Source: Yoonia sp034652275 (lineage in GTDB: Bacteria; Pseudomonadota; Alphaproteobacteria; Rhodobacterales; Rhodobacteraceae). Taken from it: a stretch of DNA of 64,000 nucleotides. This document shows, in pieces, positions 44,244 through 54,269 of this stretch (positions within the stretch are counted from its first letter, which is position 1; each line of letters begins with the position of its first letter). Under the pieces are notes generated by a model. The model did not search any database and was not told the DNA's origin. It saw only the letters and a list, made by a program, of their open reading frames with translations. The stretch lies in contig NZ_JAXIWG010000001.1 in assembly GCF_034652275.1 (NCBI RefSeq), positions 1,116,001 to 1,180,000 of the forward strand, written 5' to 3'. A program made the translations under genes and the position numbers.

Positions 44244-44522
44244 ATGTCACTTGCTTGGATGGCCTGGACGACGCCGACCGCGATCTTCTTTGGCGTGATC
44301 GCCTGTCTGCTGCTGATCTTCACGTTTCTGGGGATCAAATACCCCGAAACGCCACGGCGCGGCATTCTGACAATCGAGACAACGCGTGGTGACCGTCTGT
44401 TCATCACGCTCTTGGGATCGGCCTTTATCAACGCAGGCTGGCTCGCGACAAGCGGGCTGCCGCAATACTGGGCTTTGGGAATTTGCGCGCTTTATGCCGC
44501 AGCGGTGTTTCGCTGGGTATAG
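44244..44522 (+). CDS. glpU: Small integral membrane protein of the glycerol transporter (DUF2160 type)
   Basis: A 92-aa protein with two to three membrane segments (TAIFFGVIACLLLIFTFLGIKY, LGSAFINAGWLATSGLPQYWALGICALYAAAVFRWV). It sits between the permeases and the binding protein exactly as glpU does in the rhizobial glpSTPQUV locus. Its role in transport is not established. Confidence 0.85.
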   Translation: MSLAWMAWTTPTAIFFGVIACLLLIFTFLGIKYPETPRRGILTIETTRGDRLFITLLGSAFINAGWLATSGLPQYWALGICALYAAAVFRWV

Positions 44523-44537
44523 GGCCGCAAGTAAAGG

Positions 44538-44585
44538 CATGACCGGCCCGAAGGGATGAGGCCCGACGACAAAGGGCCGGTCATG
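44538..44585 (+). other. Intercistronic hairpin between glpU and glpV
   Basis: Perfect 12-bp arms, CATGACCGGCCC at 44538-44549 and GGGCCGGTCATG at 44574-44585, with a 24-base spacer. No T-run follows, so a stabiliser of the upstream 3' end or a processing site is more likely than a full terminator. It would let the binding-protein mRNA accumulate separately. Confidence 0.6.
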
Positions 44586-44627
44586 TAAGACTGAAAAGAA
44601 GGTTCAATCCATGGGAGGATTTACACT

Positions 44628-46343
<1,716 letters not shown>

Positions 46344-46454
46344 GCCAAATTCGGGGGCGACCTCCACGCCCCCGATCTCCGTGGCGAAGCGGCCCTCTGG
46401 CTGCTTCGCCACATTCATGACAGGCTGCCAAGACCAAGCAGAGGACCGACGACA

Positions 46455-47942
46455 ATGGGATATATTCTGGCACTCGATCAGGGCACGACATCCAGCCGGG
46501 GGATCGTTTTTGGCCCCGACATGCGGATCGTGGCGACAGCGCAGGAAGAATTCCCGCAGCATTACCCCCAGTCCGGCTGGGTGGAACACGACCCAAGCGA
46601 CCTTTGGGCCTCGACCGCGGCGACCGCGCGGGCGGCCATCGAAAAGGCCGGGCTGAAAGCCACCGATATCGCCGCGATCGGGATCACCAACCAGCGCGAA
46701 ACCACGCTGGTCTGGGACCGCAAGACCGGCAAACCCATTCACAACGCCATCGTCTGGCAGGACCGCCGCACCGCCGATTTCTGCGCCAAACTGCGCGCGG
46801 ACGGGCATGAGGACATGATTACCCGCCGCACCGGCCTGCTGGTCGATCCCTATTTCTCGGCGACCAAGCTGAAATACATCCTTGATAACGTCGATGGCGC
46901 GCGCGATCGCGCCCGCAACGGCGAACTGGCTTTCGGCACGGTCGATAGCTGGCTGATCTGGAACCTCACAGGCGGGCGCAGCCATGTGACCGACGCCACC
47001 AATGCCGCGCGCACGATGCTCTATGACATCCACAAAGGCAGGTGGAGCCAGACCATCTGCGACCTGTTCGACATTCCGCAGGCCATGCTGCCGCAAGTCC
47101 ACGATTGTGCTGCCGATTTCGGCATGACGCGGCCTGATCTGTTCGGCCATGAAATCCCTATTCTGGGTGTGGCGGGCGACCAGCAGGCCGCAACCATCGG
47201 GCAGGCCTGTTTCCAGCCCGGCATGGTCAAATCGACATACGGCACCGGCTGTTTTGTGGTGCTGAACACCGGCGATACGCCTGTCGCCTCGACCAGCAAG
47301 CTCTTGACCACCATTGCCTATCAACTCGACGGCAAGCCGACCTATGCGCTCGAAGGGTCGATCTTTATCGCGGGTGCGGTGGTGCAATGGCTGCGCGACG
47401 GGATCAAGGTGATCCGTGCCGCCCCCGAAACCCAAGGGCTGGCCGAAACCGCCGATCCAAGCCAGGACCTGATCCTCGTGCCCGCTTTCGTTGGCCTTGG
47501 CGCGCCTTACTGGGCACCGCAGGCGCGGGGTGCGATCTTTGGCATGACCCGCAATTCGGGGCCTGCGGAATTCGCGCGCGCGGCGCTGGAATCCGTGGGC
47601 TACCAGACCCGCGATCTACTCGAGGCGATGCAGGCCGACTGGACCCGTGACGCCGCCCAGCCGTCTTTGCGCGTCGATGGCGGTATGGCCGCGAATGACT
47701 ACGCGATGCAGTTCTTGTCCGACATCATCGGCGCACCGGTGGACCGCCCGCAAGTGCTCGAAACCACCGCACTGGGGGCTGCATGGCTCGCGGGAATGCG
47801 CGCGGGTGTCTGGCCGGATATGGATGCCTTCGCCAAGGTCTGGGCCGTTGACCGGCAGTTCACCGCCGCGATGGATGCCGACGCCCGCGACACCCGCTAT
47901 GCCCGCTGGGGGCGTGCGGTCAACGCCGTGCTGGCGGTGTGA
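46455..47942 (+). CDS. glpK: Glycerol kinase
   Basis: A 495-aa FGGY-family kinase that phosphorylates glycerol to glycerol-3-phosphate, trapping it and supplying GlpD. Clear motifs are ILALDQGTTSSRGIVF at the N-terminus, GITNQRETTLVWDRKTGKPIHNAIVWQDRRT, DSWLIWNLTGG and LRVDGGMAANDYAMQFLSDIIGAPVDRP. The length is standard. The gene ends in TGATG shared with the next start. Confidence 0.95.
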   Translation: MGYILALDQGTTSSRGIVFGPDMRIVATAQEEFPQHYPQSGWVEHDPSDLWASTAATARAAIEKAGLKATDIAAIGITNQRETTLVWDRKTGKPIHNAIVWQDRRTADFCAKLRADGHEDMITRRTGLLVDPYFSATKLKYILDNVDGARDRARNGELAFGTVDSWLIWNLTGGRSHVTDATNAARTMLYDIHKGRWSQTICDLFDIPQAMLPQVHDCAADFGMTRPDLFGHEIPILGVAGDQQAATIGQACFQPGMVKSTYGTGCFVVLNTGDTPVASTSKLLTTIAYQLDGKPTYALEGSIFIAGAVVQWLRDGIKVIRAAPETQGLAETADPSQDLILVPAFVGLGAPYWAPQARGAIFGMTRNSGPAEFARAALESVGYQTRDLLEAMQADWTRDAAQPSLRVDGGMAANDYAMQFLSDIIGAPVDRPQVLETTALGAAWLAGMRAGVWPDMDAFAKVWAVDRQFTAAMDADARDTRYARWGRAVNAVLAV

Positions 47943-49060
47943 TGATCGCGCCTTTCGGGTTTGCCACCGCTGGCACGATCAGGTTCGGTCGTGGGGTGCT
48001 GGCCGAAGCCGCGCCTTTTGCCGCAGGTTTTGCCCGCGTGCTGCTGGTGCGTTCTGCCTCGGTCGCGGCGGCGGACGGGCTGGCGCAAGACCTGCGCCGG
48101 ACCTGTGCCGTGCTGGATCTGACCGTCAAAGGCGAACCCGACCTGCCCGCGATCAACGCCCATCTGGCATCCGCCCGCCCCTTTGCCCCCGATTTCGTCA
48201 TCGCCATCGGCGGTGGCGCGGTGATCGACTATGGCAAGGCGCTGGCGGCACTGATCCCCGCCCCGCACGGCGCGCTGCGCTATCTGGAGGTGGTGGGCGA
48301 CGGCAAACCGTTGGACGTGGCCCCCCTGCCCCTGATCGCGATCCCCACGACGGCAGGCACCGGCACCGAAGTCACCCGCAACGCCGTAATCGGCGTGCCA
48401 GAGGCCGGGCGCAAGGTATCCTTACGCGATCCACGGCTCTATCCGACGCTGGCGCTGGTCGACCCCGATCTGTGCCTGTCCTGCCCCAAGCCGGTGATCC
48501 TCGCCTCTGGTCTGGATGCCATCACGCAGGTGATCGAACCTTTCATCAGCGTGCGCGCCAATCCAGTGACAGATGCGCTGTGCCGAGAGGCTATTCCACG
48601 CGGCCTCGCCGCCTTGCGCCGTCTTTTGGACGATGGTGACAGCGCTGCTTGGGATGACATGGCCCTGACCAGCGTCTGCGGCGGTCTGGCGCTGGCCAAT
48701 GCGGGGCTGGGGGCGGTGCACGGCTTTGCCGGCGTGATCGGCGGGCTGACAGGTGCAGCGCATGGCGCAATCTGCGGGACATTGCTCGTGCCGGTGCTGC
48801 AAGCCAATCTGGCAGCGGCCAAGGACGAAACCGCAGCGCGGATCGCATGGGTGATCGACCGGATCGCGGATGAATTCGGCAGCCTGTCCGATTTCGACCA
48901 CTGGACCCGCGATCATGATTTGCCTCGGCTGGCAACACTTGGCCTGACCGTCGAAAACCATGACGCGGTCGCGCGCGCGGCGACAGAGGCCTCGTCCTAC
49001 AAAGCCAATCCGGTCGATCTGGACATGGCGGTGCTGCGCGACATCCTCGCGCGCAGTTAG
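47942..49060 (+). CDS. Iron-containing alcohol dehydrogenase
   Basis: A 372-aa group III dehydrogenase. It has the NAD(P) loop IGGGAVIDYGKALAAL, the TTAGTGTEVTRNAV segment and metal-ligand region ASGLDAITQVIEPF with AVHGFAGVIGGLTGAAHG (Asp and His ligands). It begins in the glpK stop (TGATG), so it is translationally coupled to glycerol kinase. It may oxidise a glycerol-derived alcohol or reduce an aldehyde; maleylacetate-reductase-like activity is an alternative. Confidence 0.82.
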   Translation: MIAPFGFATAGTIRFGRGVLAEAAPFAAGFARVLLVRSASVAAADGLAQDLRRTCAVLDLTVKGEPDLPAINAHLASARPFAPDFVIAIGGGAVIDYGKALAALIPAPHGALRYLEVVGDGKPLDVAPLPLIAIPTTAGTGTEVTRNAVIGVPEAGRKVSLRDPRLYPTLALVDPDLCLSCPKPVILASGLDAITQVIEPFISVRANPVTDALCREAIPRGLAALRRLLDDGDSAAWDDMALTSVCGGLALANAGLGAVHGFAGVIGGLTGAAHGAICGTLLVPVLQANLAAAKDETAARIAWVIDRIADEFGSLSDFDHWTRDHDLPRLATLGLTVENHDAVARAATEASSYKANPVDLDMAVLRDILARS

Positions 49061-49100
49061 GCTTTGCGCGGCAGGATCGCCGTCAGTCCGGAAACCCCGC

Positions 49101-49445
49101 TTAGCTGCCCCGATAGGTCGAGAACCCGAAGGGCGAGACCAGAAGCGGTACATGATAATGCGACGCGGGGTCGTTGATCCCGAACCGGATCGGGATATCG
49201 TCGAGGAACCGCGGGTCATCGCTGCGCCCGAAATAGGCGCCGGCCTGAAAGACGAGTTCATAGCGTCCGATAGCGAAATCAGTAGCGGGCAGAATCGGAC
49301 TGTCGGTGCGTCCGTCGGCATTTGTGACCATCGCCGCCAGATGCGTCCGTGCGTCCCCGTCGAGACGGTAAAGATCGACCTTCATCCCCGCCGCAGGCAC
49401 GCCATTTGCGGTATCAAGCACATGGGTCGTCAGAAATCCGGTCAT
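49101..49445 (-). CDS. uraH: 5-hydroxyisourate hydrolase
   Basis: A 114-aa transthyretin-like enzyme of uric acid degradation. It has the N-terminal LTTHVLDTANGVPA (catalytic His), RYELVFQAGAYF, FGINDPASHYHVPLLVSPFGFSTYRGS with the second His and the family C-terminus Tyr-Arg-Gly-Ser. No other purine-degradation gene is in the window. Confidence 0.93.
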   Translation of the reverse strand: MTGFLTTHVLDTANGVPAAGMKVDLYRLDGDARTHLAAMVTNADGRTDSPILPATDFAIGRYELVFQAGAYFGRSDDPRFLDDIPIRFGINDPASHYHVPLLVSPFGFSTYRGS

Positions 49446-49612
49446 CGTGGTCCTCGGGTTACCTAAAATTGCGCATAACAGGCCGCCGCGTTACCATTCA
49501 TGTCGCCATGAAATCAAGCGTTTGGCCGGTCCGCGCCTTGCTGTCGCACCCCGCTGACATGGGCTTTCGCCTTGCTATATGAAGTGCACAGACAGCGTAA
49601 AGGTGAAATGAA

Positions 49613-51004
49613 ATGATGGAAACACTGCTTTTATCCCGCATCCAGTTTGCGGCGAACATATCGTTCCATATCCTGTTTCCAACGATCACCATCGCGCTGG
49701 GCTGGGTCCTGCTGTTCTTCAAGATCCGCTATAACCAGACGGGCCAAGAACGCTGGATGGAAGCCTACCGCTTCTGGGTCAAGATCTTTGCGCTGTCCTT
49801 TGCCATGGGTGTCGTGTCGGGCATCACGATGTCGTTCCAGTTCGGGACCAACTGGCCCGGTTTCATGGAAAAGGTCGGCAATATCGCAGGCCCGCTGCTG
49901 GCCTATGAAATCATGACGGCCTTTTTCCTCGAGGCGGTGTTCCTTGGCATCATGCTGTTCGGCTTCCGCCGTGTGCCCAACTGGGTGCACACGGGCGCGA
50001 CCTTCCTTGTCGCCTTCGGCACGCTGATGTCGACCTTCTGGATCATCGTGCTCAATTCGTGGATGCACACGCCCCAAGGCTTCGAGATGCGCGACGGCGT
50101 GGCCCATGCGACCGACTGGTTCGCGATCATCTTCAACCCTTCGATGCCGTACCGCTTTACCCATATGGTGCTGGCCAGCTTCCTGACCGTCAGCTTCCTG
50201 ATCGCGGGTGTCAGCGCCTTCCGCTGGCTGATCGGCGGGCGCACTGAAGGCGTGCGGGTGGCCCTGAAAACCGCCGTGTTTACTGCGGCCCTGCTGATGC
50301 CTGTGCAGATTTTTGTCGGCGACATGCACGGCCTGAACACCAAGGAATTCCAGCCTGCCAAGGTCGCGGCGATGGAAGGGCATTGGGAAACCGGCGGCAA
50401 CGTGCCTTTGATCCTGTTCGCCCTGCCCGATCAGGAAGCGCGTGAAAACCGGTTCGAGATCGGTATTCCGAACCTCGCCTCTTTCATCCTGACCCACACA
50501 TGGGACGGTGAGGTGCAGGGCCTGAACGACTTTGTCGCCGAAGACGGCACGATATTGCACCCGCGCGTCGCCCCCGTGTTCTGGTCGTTCCGCGTAATGA
50601 TCGGCACCGGCATCGCGATGCTGCTGCTGAGCTGGGCAGCGTCGGTGATGATGCTGCGCCGCAAGCGCGGGGTAGAAGGCCTGCCCAAGCCGATGCTCTA
50701 TGCCTTTGTCGGGATGAGCTTCAGCGGCTGGATCGCGACCCTTGCGGGCTGGTACACCACCGAGATCGGCCGCCAGCCGTGGCTCGTGCAGGGTGTGATG
50801 ACAACGGCAGAGGCCGTGGCCGATGTGCCCGCACCGATGGTGCTGTCCACGCTGATCGCCTATCTCGTGGTCTATGGCTTGCTGCTGTCCGCCTATATCT
50901 ACGTGATCTTCTATCTGGCGCGGAAAATGTCGCGCGGCGAAGATATCGGAACCCGTATCGCCCCTGCCCCTGCGGCGGCGCCCAAAGCAATGCCAGCGGA
51001 GTGA
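49613..51004 (+). CDS. cydA: Cytochrome bd ubiquinol oxidase subunit I (CIO type)
   Basis: A 463-aa membrane protein binding haems b558, b595 and d. His19 in SFHILFP is the b595 ligand, GWYTTEIGRQPW is the conserved GWxxxExGRQPW element, and the Q-loop is short as in cyanide-insensitive oxidases. It oxidises quinol and reduces oxygen with high affinity and without proton pumping. Ribosome site AAAGGTGAA precedes the ATG. Confidence 0.95.
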   Translation: MMETLLLSRIQFAANISFHILFPTITIALGWVLLFFKIRYNQTGQERWMEAYRFWVKIFALSFAMGVVSGITMSFQFGTNWPGFMEKVGNIAGPLLAYEIMTAFFLEAVFLGIMLFGFRRVPNWVHTGATFLVAFGTLMSTFWIIVLNSWMHTPQGFEMRDGVAHATDWFAIIFNPSMPYRFTHMVLASFLTVSFLIAGVSAFRWLIGGRTEGVRVALKTAVFTAALLMPVQIFVGDMHGLNTKEFQPAKVAAMEGHWETGGNVPLILFALPDQEARENRFEIGIPNLASFILTHTWDGEVQGLNDFVAEDGTILHPRVAPVFWSFRVMIGTGIAMLLLSWAASVMMLRRKRGVEGLPKPMLYAFVGMSFSGWIATLAGWYTTEIGRQPWLVQGVMTTAEAVADVPAPMVLSTLIAYLVVYGLLLSAYIYVIFYLARKMSRGEDIGTRIAPAPAAAPKAMPAE

Positions 51005-51008
51005 TGTG

Positions 51009-52019
51009 ATGAATACTTTTGGTGATCCAACGATCTGGCTGCCGTTTGTCTTTGCCGCACTGATGGGCCTGTCGATCCTGATCTATGTGGTGCTCGACGG
51101 GTTCGACCTTGGCGTGGGGGTGTTGTTCCCCTTCGCGGACGAAGATGAAAAAGACCGCATGATCGCCTCGATCGGGCCGTTCTGGGATGCGAATGAAACT
51201 TGGCTTGTGCTTGCGGTCGGGCTTCTGCTGGTGGCCTTTCCGGCGGCGCATGGGGCGATCCTGACCGCACTTTACCTGCCCGTTGCGATCATGCTGGTGG
51301 GGCTGATCATGCGCGGCGTCGCGTTCGAATTCCGCGCCAAGGCCCCCGCTCCGCACAAAAGACTGTGGAATAACACGTTCTTCGCAGGCTCGTTGATGAC
51401 GTCGCTGTCGCAGGGGTTCATGCTGGGCATGTATATCATGGGGCTGGAATGGACGCTGATCAACGCAGCCTTCAGCCTGCTGACGGCGGTGTTCCTGACC
51501 GTGGGTTACAGTTTCATCGGTGCGACATGGGTGATCCACAAGACCGACGAACATCTCCAGCGCAAGGCCGTGGACTGGGCCAAGGGCGGCATCTGGGGGC
51601 TGGTGTTGGGGATCGGGCTGATCTCGGCCGCGACACCGCTGGTCAGCACGCGGATCTTCGACAAATGGTTCAGCTGGCCCGAGGCGCTATTCCTGTCGCC
51701 CTTGCCGATCCTGTCGGGGCTGCTGGTCTTCGCGCTGTGGTGGATGCTGCGCCGGATGCCGTTCACAAATGACCGGCTGTCATGGTTGCCGTTTGCGGCG
51801 GCGTCCTCGCTTTGGGGAATGGCGTTTATCGGGATGGCCTACAGCTTTTATCCCTATGTCGTGCCAGAGCGCCTGACGATCTACGAGGCCGCCAGCGCGC
51901 CCGAAAGCCTGTTCATCATCCTGATCGGCACGCTCTTTGTGCTGCCCACGATCCTCGCCTATACGGTGCTGGCCTACACCGTGTTCCGCGGCAAGGCGAC
52001 AGAACTGCGCTATGACTGA
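51009..52019 (+). CDS. cydB: Cytochrome bd ubiquinol oxidase subunit II
   Basis: A 336-aa partner of CydA with eight or more helices. The start of the family is clear: LPFVFAALMGLSILIYVVLDGFDLGVGVLFPF, then IGPFWDANETWLVLAVGLLL. The ATG at 51009 is chosen over the GTG one codon before. It follows cydA by four bases. No cydX-like ORF is apparent after it. Confidence 0.95.
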   Translation: MNTFGDPTIWLPFVFAALMGLSILIYVVLDGFDLGVGVLFPFADEDEKDRMIASIGPFWDANETWLVLAVGLLLVAFPAAHGAILTALYLPVAIMLVGLIMRGVAFEFRAKAPAPHKRLWNNTFFAGSLMTSLSQGFMLGMYIMGLEWTLINAAFSLLTAVFLTVGYSFIGATWVIHKTDEHLQRKAVDWAKGGIWGLVLGIGLISAATPLVSTRIFDKWFSWPEALFLSPLPILSGLLVFALWWMLRRMPFTNDRLSWLPFAAASSLWGMAFIGMAYSFYPYVVPERLTIYEAASAPESLFIILIGTLFVLPTILAYTVLAYTVFRGKATELRYD

Positions 52020-52024
52020 GGGAG

Positions 52025-52042
52025 GGTGGATCATGATCCACC
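52025..52042. terminator. Perfect palindrome after cydB
   Basis: GGTGGATCATGATCCACC is an 18-bp perfect palindrome starting five bases after the cydB stop. It can fold into a short hairpin; there is no T-run, but a G-run follows. It is probably a transcript end, though a dimeric protein site is possible. Confidence 0.45.
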
Positions 52043-52115
52043 TGACGGGGGGGGAAATCGGGCAGAATCGGTTTGACACCCCCCCGCCCTTTGCGTAATC
52101 GGACGCACAAGGTAC

Positions 52116-52192
52116 GGCGCGGTAGCTCAGTTGGTTAGAGCGATCGACTCATAATCGATAGGTCGGGAGTTCAAGTCTCCCCCACGCCACCA
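52116..52192 (+). tRNA. tRNA with CAU anticodon (Met or lysidine-Ile)
   Basis: A 77-base cloverleaf with encoded CCA. The D arm contains TAGCTCAGTTGGTTAGAGC, the anticodon stem ATCGA/TCGAT encloses CTCATAA (anticodon CAT) and the T arm is GGGAG-TTCAAGT-CTCCC. The acceptor stem GGCGCGG/CCACGCC has one C-A mismatch at position 5-68. CAU can be elongator Met or Ile2; the GACTCATAATCG context resembles E. coli Ile2 and the D arm resembles Met, so I leave it open. Confidence 0.9.
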
Positions 52193-52265
52193 CCTCCAAC
52201 TTTCTGACAGCGTTAACGGTTGCTAGGGTGTTTGCGTCGCAAGCTTTCAGGTGCCCTGATTTTGA

Positions 52266-52775
52266 TTAACTGCGTTGAAAACCACGAGAAACGATCCGGT
52301 CGAACAAATCGTGTATATCGTCGTCGGATTTCAGGTCCGTCAAGGTGGCAAGTACTCCCGCCCCTTCAATCAAAGCCGTGATCAGTTCCATATCCACTAG
52401 GCCTTCTTCGTCCCGCGCGAGCTTTGGAATGTCGATATGCCCGTCTCTGATCATGGTCCAAAGAAAAGCTTGGTAGGCGATCAGGGAAATGCCCTCGGAT
52501 CGCAGCCTTGCAAGGATGGTGGCGTAGGCTCGAGACGCGGTACGAGCATACTCACGCGTGGAAACCTCCGGTTCAGGTGACTGCGGCAGGCCCTCGTTGA
52601 AATAAGTCGCCAAGCACGCATCAAGAATGTCTTGCTTGCGCGGGTAATAGTGGTGAAAGGCACCCTTGGAGACGTTTGCCGCTTTTGCCAGATCTGACAT
52701 TGATGTGCGGTCATAGCCTTGGGTTACGAACAGACGAAAGGCTTCCCGCAAAAGTTTCTCTTTGCTCGTGGCCAT
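52266..52775 (-). CDS. TetR-family transcriptional regulator
   Basis: A 169-aa regulator. The N-terminal helix-turn-helix is complete (MSDLAKAANVSKGAFHHYYPRKQDILDACL) and followed by a ligand-binding helical domain. The ATG at 52775 has AGGGG upstream, while the GTG two codons earlier lacks a site. It is the third gene of a minus-strand unit whose promoter region holds a perfect palindrome, so autoregulation is likely. GC is lower than in the surrounding chromosome. Confidence 0.88.
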   Translation of the reverse strand: MATSKEKLLREAFRLFVTQGYDRTSMSDLAKAANVSKGAFHHYYPRKQDILDACLATYFNEGLPQSPEPEVSTREYARTASRAYATILARLRSEGISLIAYQAFLWTMIRDGHIDIPKLARDEEGLVDMELITALIEGAGVLATLTDLKSDDDIHDLFDRIVSRGFQRS

Positions 52776-52792
52776 TCGCACCCCTGTTCAAC

Positions 52793-53407
52793 CTATCTGC
52801 CTGCCTTGTGCATCTGATAGATTGTGTTGTCCTCCCAATCCACCTTGGCGACCAAATCATAGCCAAGTTTTTCATAGAGGATCACGTTCTTAGGATTCTC
52901 GGTATCGAGCGACCACCCGCGCTTTGAGTCGACCTCGCCTTCCAGCAAATCAATGAATTGTTTGCCAAGCCCGTTGCCTTGAAGCTCTGGAAGGATGCCA
53001 ATCATCGTAAGGTAGTTTGCCGTTCTGTCGTTGCCGCGCCGCGCGAGCGAACGATAGCGGTTCATGCGCTTGATACATCCTTTGGGGAGCCGTCGCCACA
53101 GCCGCCAAGTCCGAACAACGCTGATTATCTCGGCCATCGCGGACCGCCTGACCTCGATGAGGGCGGCGCCGACGACTTGCCGGTCCTTGCGAAAAAGGAA
53201 GATAGGCTCATTGGCACGAAAGTGGGCATTTGTGATCGCGGCGACGATGTTGTGACGCACAGGGCCCGGTGGCGTGGTATCTCCGACGAAATACACTATG
53301 GCGGGGTCATCGACGAAGGCGGCTGTTATGATGTTAACGGCGCTTTCGATCTGGGCGTGATCCGTGCATCTTGTCAGTGCAAACGCGACGTCAGGCCTAT
53401 GTTGCAT
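52793..53407 (-). CDS. GNAT-family acetyltransferase
   Basis: A 204-aa N-acetyltransferase. The acetyl-CoA loop is ILPELQGNGLGKQFIDLL, followed by LDTENPKNVILYEKLGYDLV. The ATG at 53407 lies within the end of the membrane-protein gene, giving an 11-base overlap, which supports co-translation. The substrate is unknown; such enzymes beside TetR regulators often modify toxic small molecules. Confidence 0.85.
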   Translation of the reverse strand: MQHRPDVAFALTRCTDHAQIESAVNIITAAFVDDPAIVYFVGDTTPPGPVRHNIVAAITNAHFRANEPIFLFRKDRQVVGAALIEVRRSAMAEIISVVRTWRLWRRLPKGCIKRMNRYRSLARRGNDRTANYLTMIGILPELQGNGLGKQFIDLLEGEVDSKRGWSLDTENPKNVILYEKLGYDLVAKVDWEDNTIYQMHKAGR

Positions 53408-53942
53408 AGTGATTGACCGCAAAGCTGTAAGTGACTTTGAGAAAGAACATCGCGGACAAGCAAAGCTGGATACCGTCGATTCCCAATTTGGGTAGGAAGG
53501 TGAGCCCCAAGGCCAAACAGAATCCGCCCATGACAGGTCTGTTACCCGTCAGGTTGACAGCGCAGGCGCAGGCGATTGTCCCCACCCACACAAGACAAAG
53601 GGGCGCCATGTCCCATCCCATCAACCAGCCGATGATCGGCAGATGAATATGGATCGCGATGAAACCCCAGCGAAAGCCGGATCGTTGCGCATAAAAATCA
53701 TTCGTTCCTTGGGTAAAATTAGCAACAGCTCCGGCGACGATATCAACAGCAAGCAATCCCGCGAGCCAGTGCCGCCATCCCGTGTCACGCGCGAACTCGG
53801 CACCCCATATGAAACCAAACACGATAACCGCGACACTGATCGCAGTGATTCCCCCCACCGTCTGTCGCTGTCCGATTACTTCGTGGAAAACAGACGGCAC
53901 TGCAAATTGCCGCGTTGTGAGGGAAACGATCAAGTTTTTCAT
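53397..53942 (-). CDS. Multi-helix membrane protein of the tRNA-adjacent islet
   Basis: A 181-aa protein with about five membrane segments (TAISVAVIVFGFIWGAEF, LAGLLAVDIVAGAVAN, LCLVWVGTIACACAVNL, GFCLALGLTFLPKLG). No family is recognised with confidence. GGAGGAAA precedes the ATG. It is the first gene of the three-gene unit; the palindrome at 53960-53977 sits directly upstream. Confidence 0.72.
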   Translation of the reverse strand: MKNLIVSLTTRQFAVPSVFHEVIGQRQTVGGITAISVAVIVFGFIWGAEFARDTGWRHWLAGLLAVDIVAGAVANFTQGTNDFYAQRSGFRWGFIAIHIHLPIIGWLMGWDMAPLCLVWVGTIACACAVNLTGNRPVMGGFCLALGLTFLPKLGIDGIQLCLSAMFFLKVTYSFAVNHYAT

Positions 53943-53959
53943 CGATTTCCTCCAGTTCG

Positions 53960-53977
53960 ATACCGGACGACCGGTAT
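53960..53977 (-). promoter_or_regulatory. Palindromic operator, probably for the TetR regulator
   Basis: ATACCGGACGACCGGTAT has perfect 7-bp arms (ATACCGG/CCGGTAT) around ACGA. It lies 18 bases upstream of the first codon of the islet operon, the position expected for TetR repression. Confidence 0.6.
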
Positions 53978-54269
53978 GTAGTGACGTAGATTATCCTATC
54001 GGTGGTCGTCAAGCCTGATTTCCCTGCCGACGAACCAGTCATTCGTTCAACGGACGTGACAGTCCGCGTCGCTGACGATCCGGGACACTGCGACGCGTGG
54101 CTTTATCCCCCTTCCGCGGGTGGCAGATACGTTTCACGTCCAAATCGTCACGACTGCGCCCGCAAAATGGAGGTATCGAGAGATCAAGCGTCCCCCGCCA
54201 CCACCGACCTTTCCTCGGCCACAAAACCAGACTAGCGTTGCGCCGCAGATCAGTTTGAAAGGGATCTTG
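53978..54269. other. Region between islet and FAD-oxidase gene, with tRNA 3'-end copy
   Basis: About 290 bases without a supported gene. It contains the partial copy of the tRNA 3' end at 54182-54205 and the ribosome site of the next gene. Confidence 0.45.
54182..54205 (+). repeat. Partial direct repeat of the tRNA 3' end (possible att remnant)
   Basis: The sequence aligns with tRNA positions 52169-52194. It shares G-TCAAG, TCCCCC and GCCACCACC in the same order and orientation, with a two-base gap and a few mismatches. The two copies bracket the lower-GC three-gene islet. No integrase is present, so this could be an old attachment site or a coincidence of a C-rich sequence. Confidence 0.4.
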
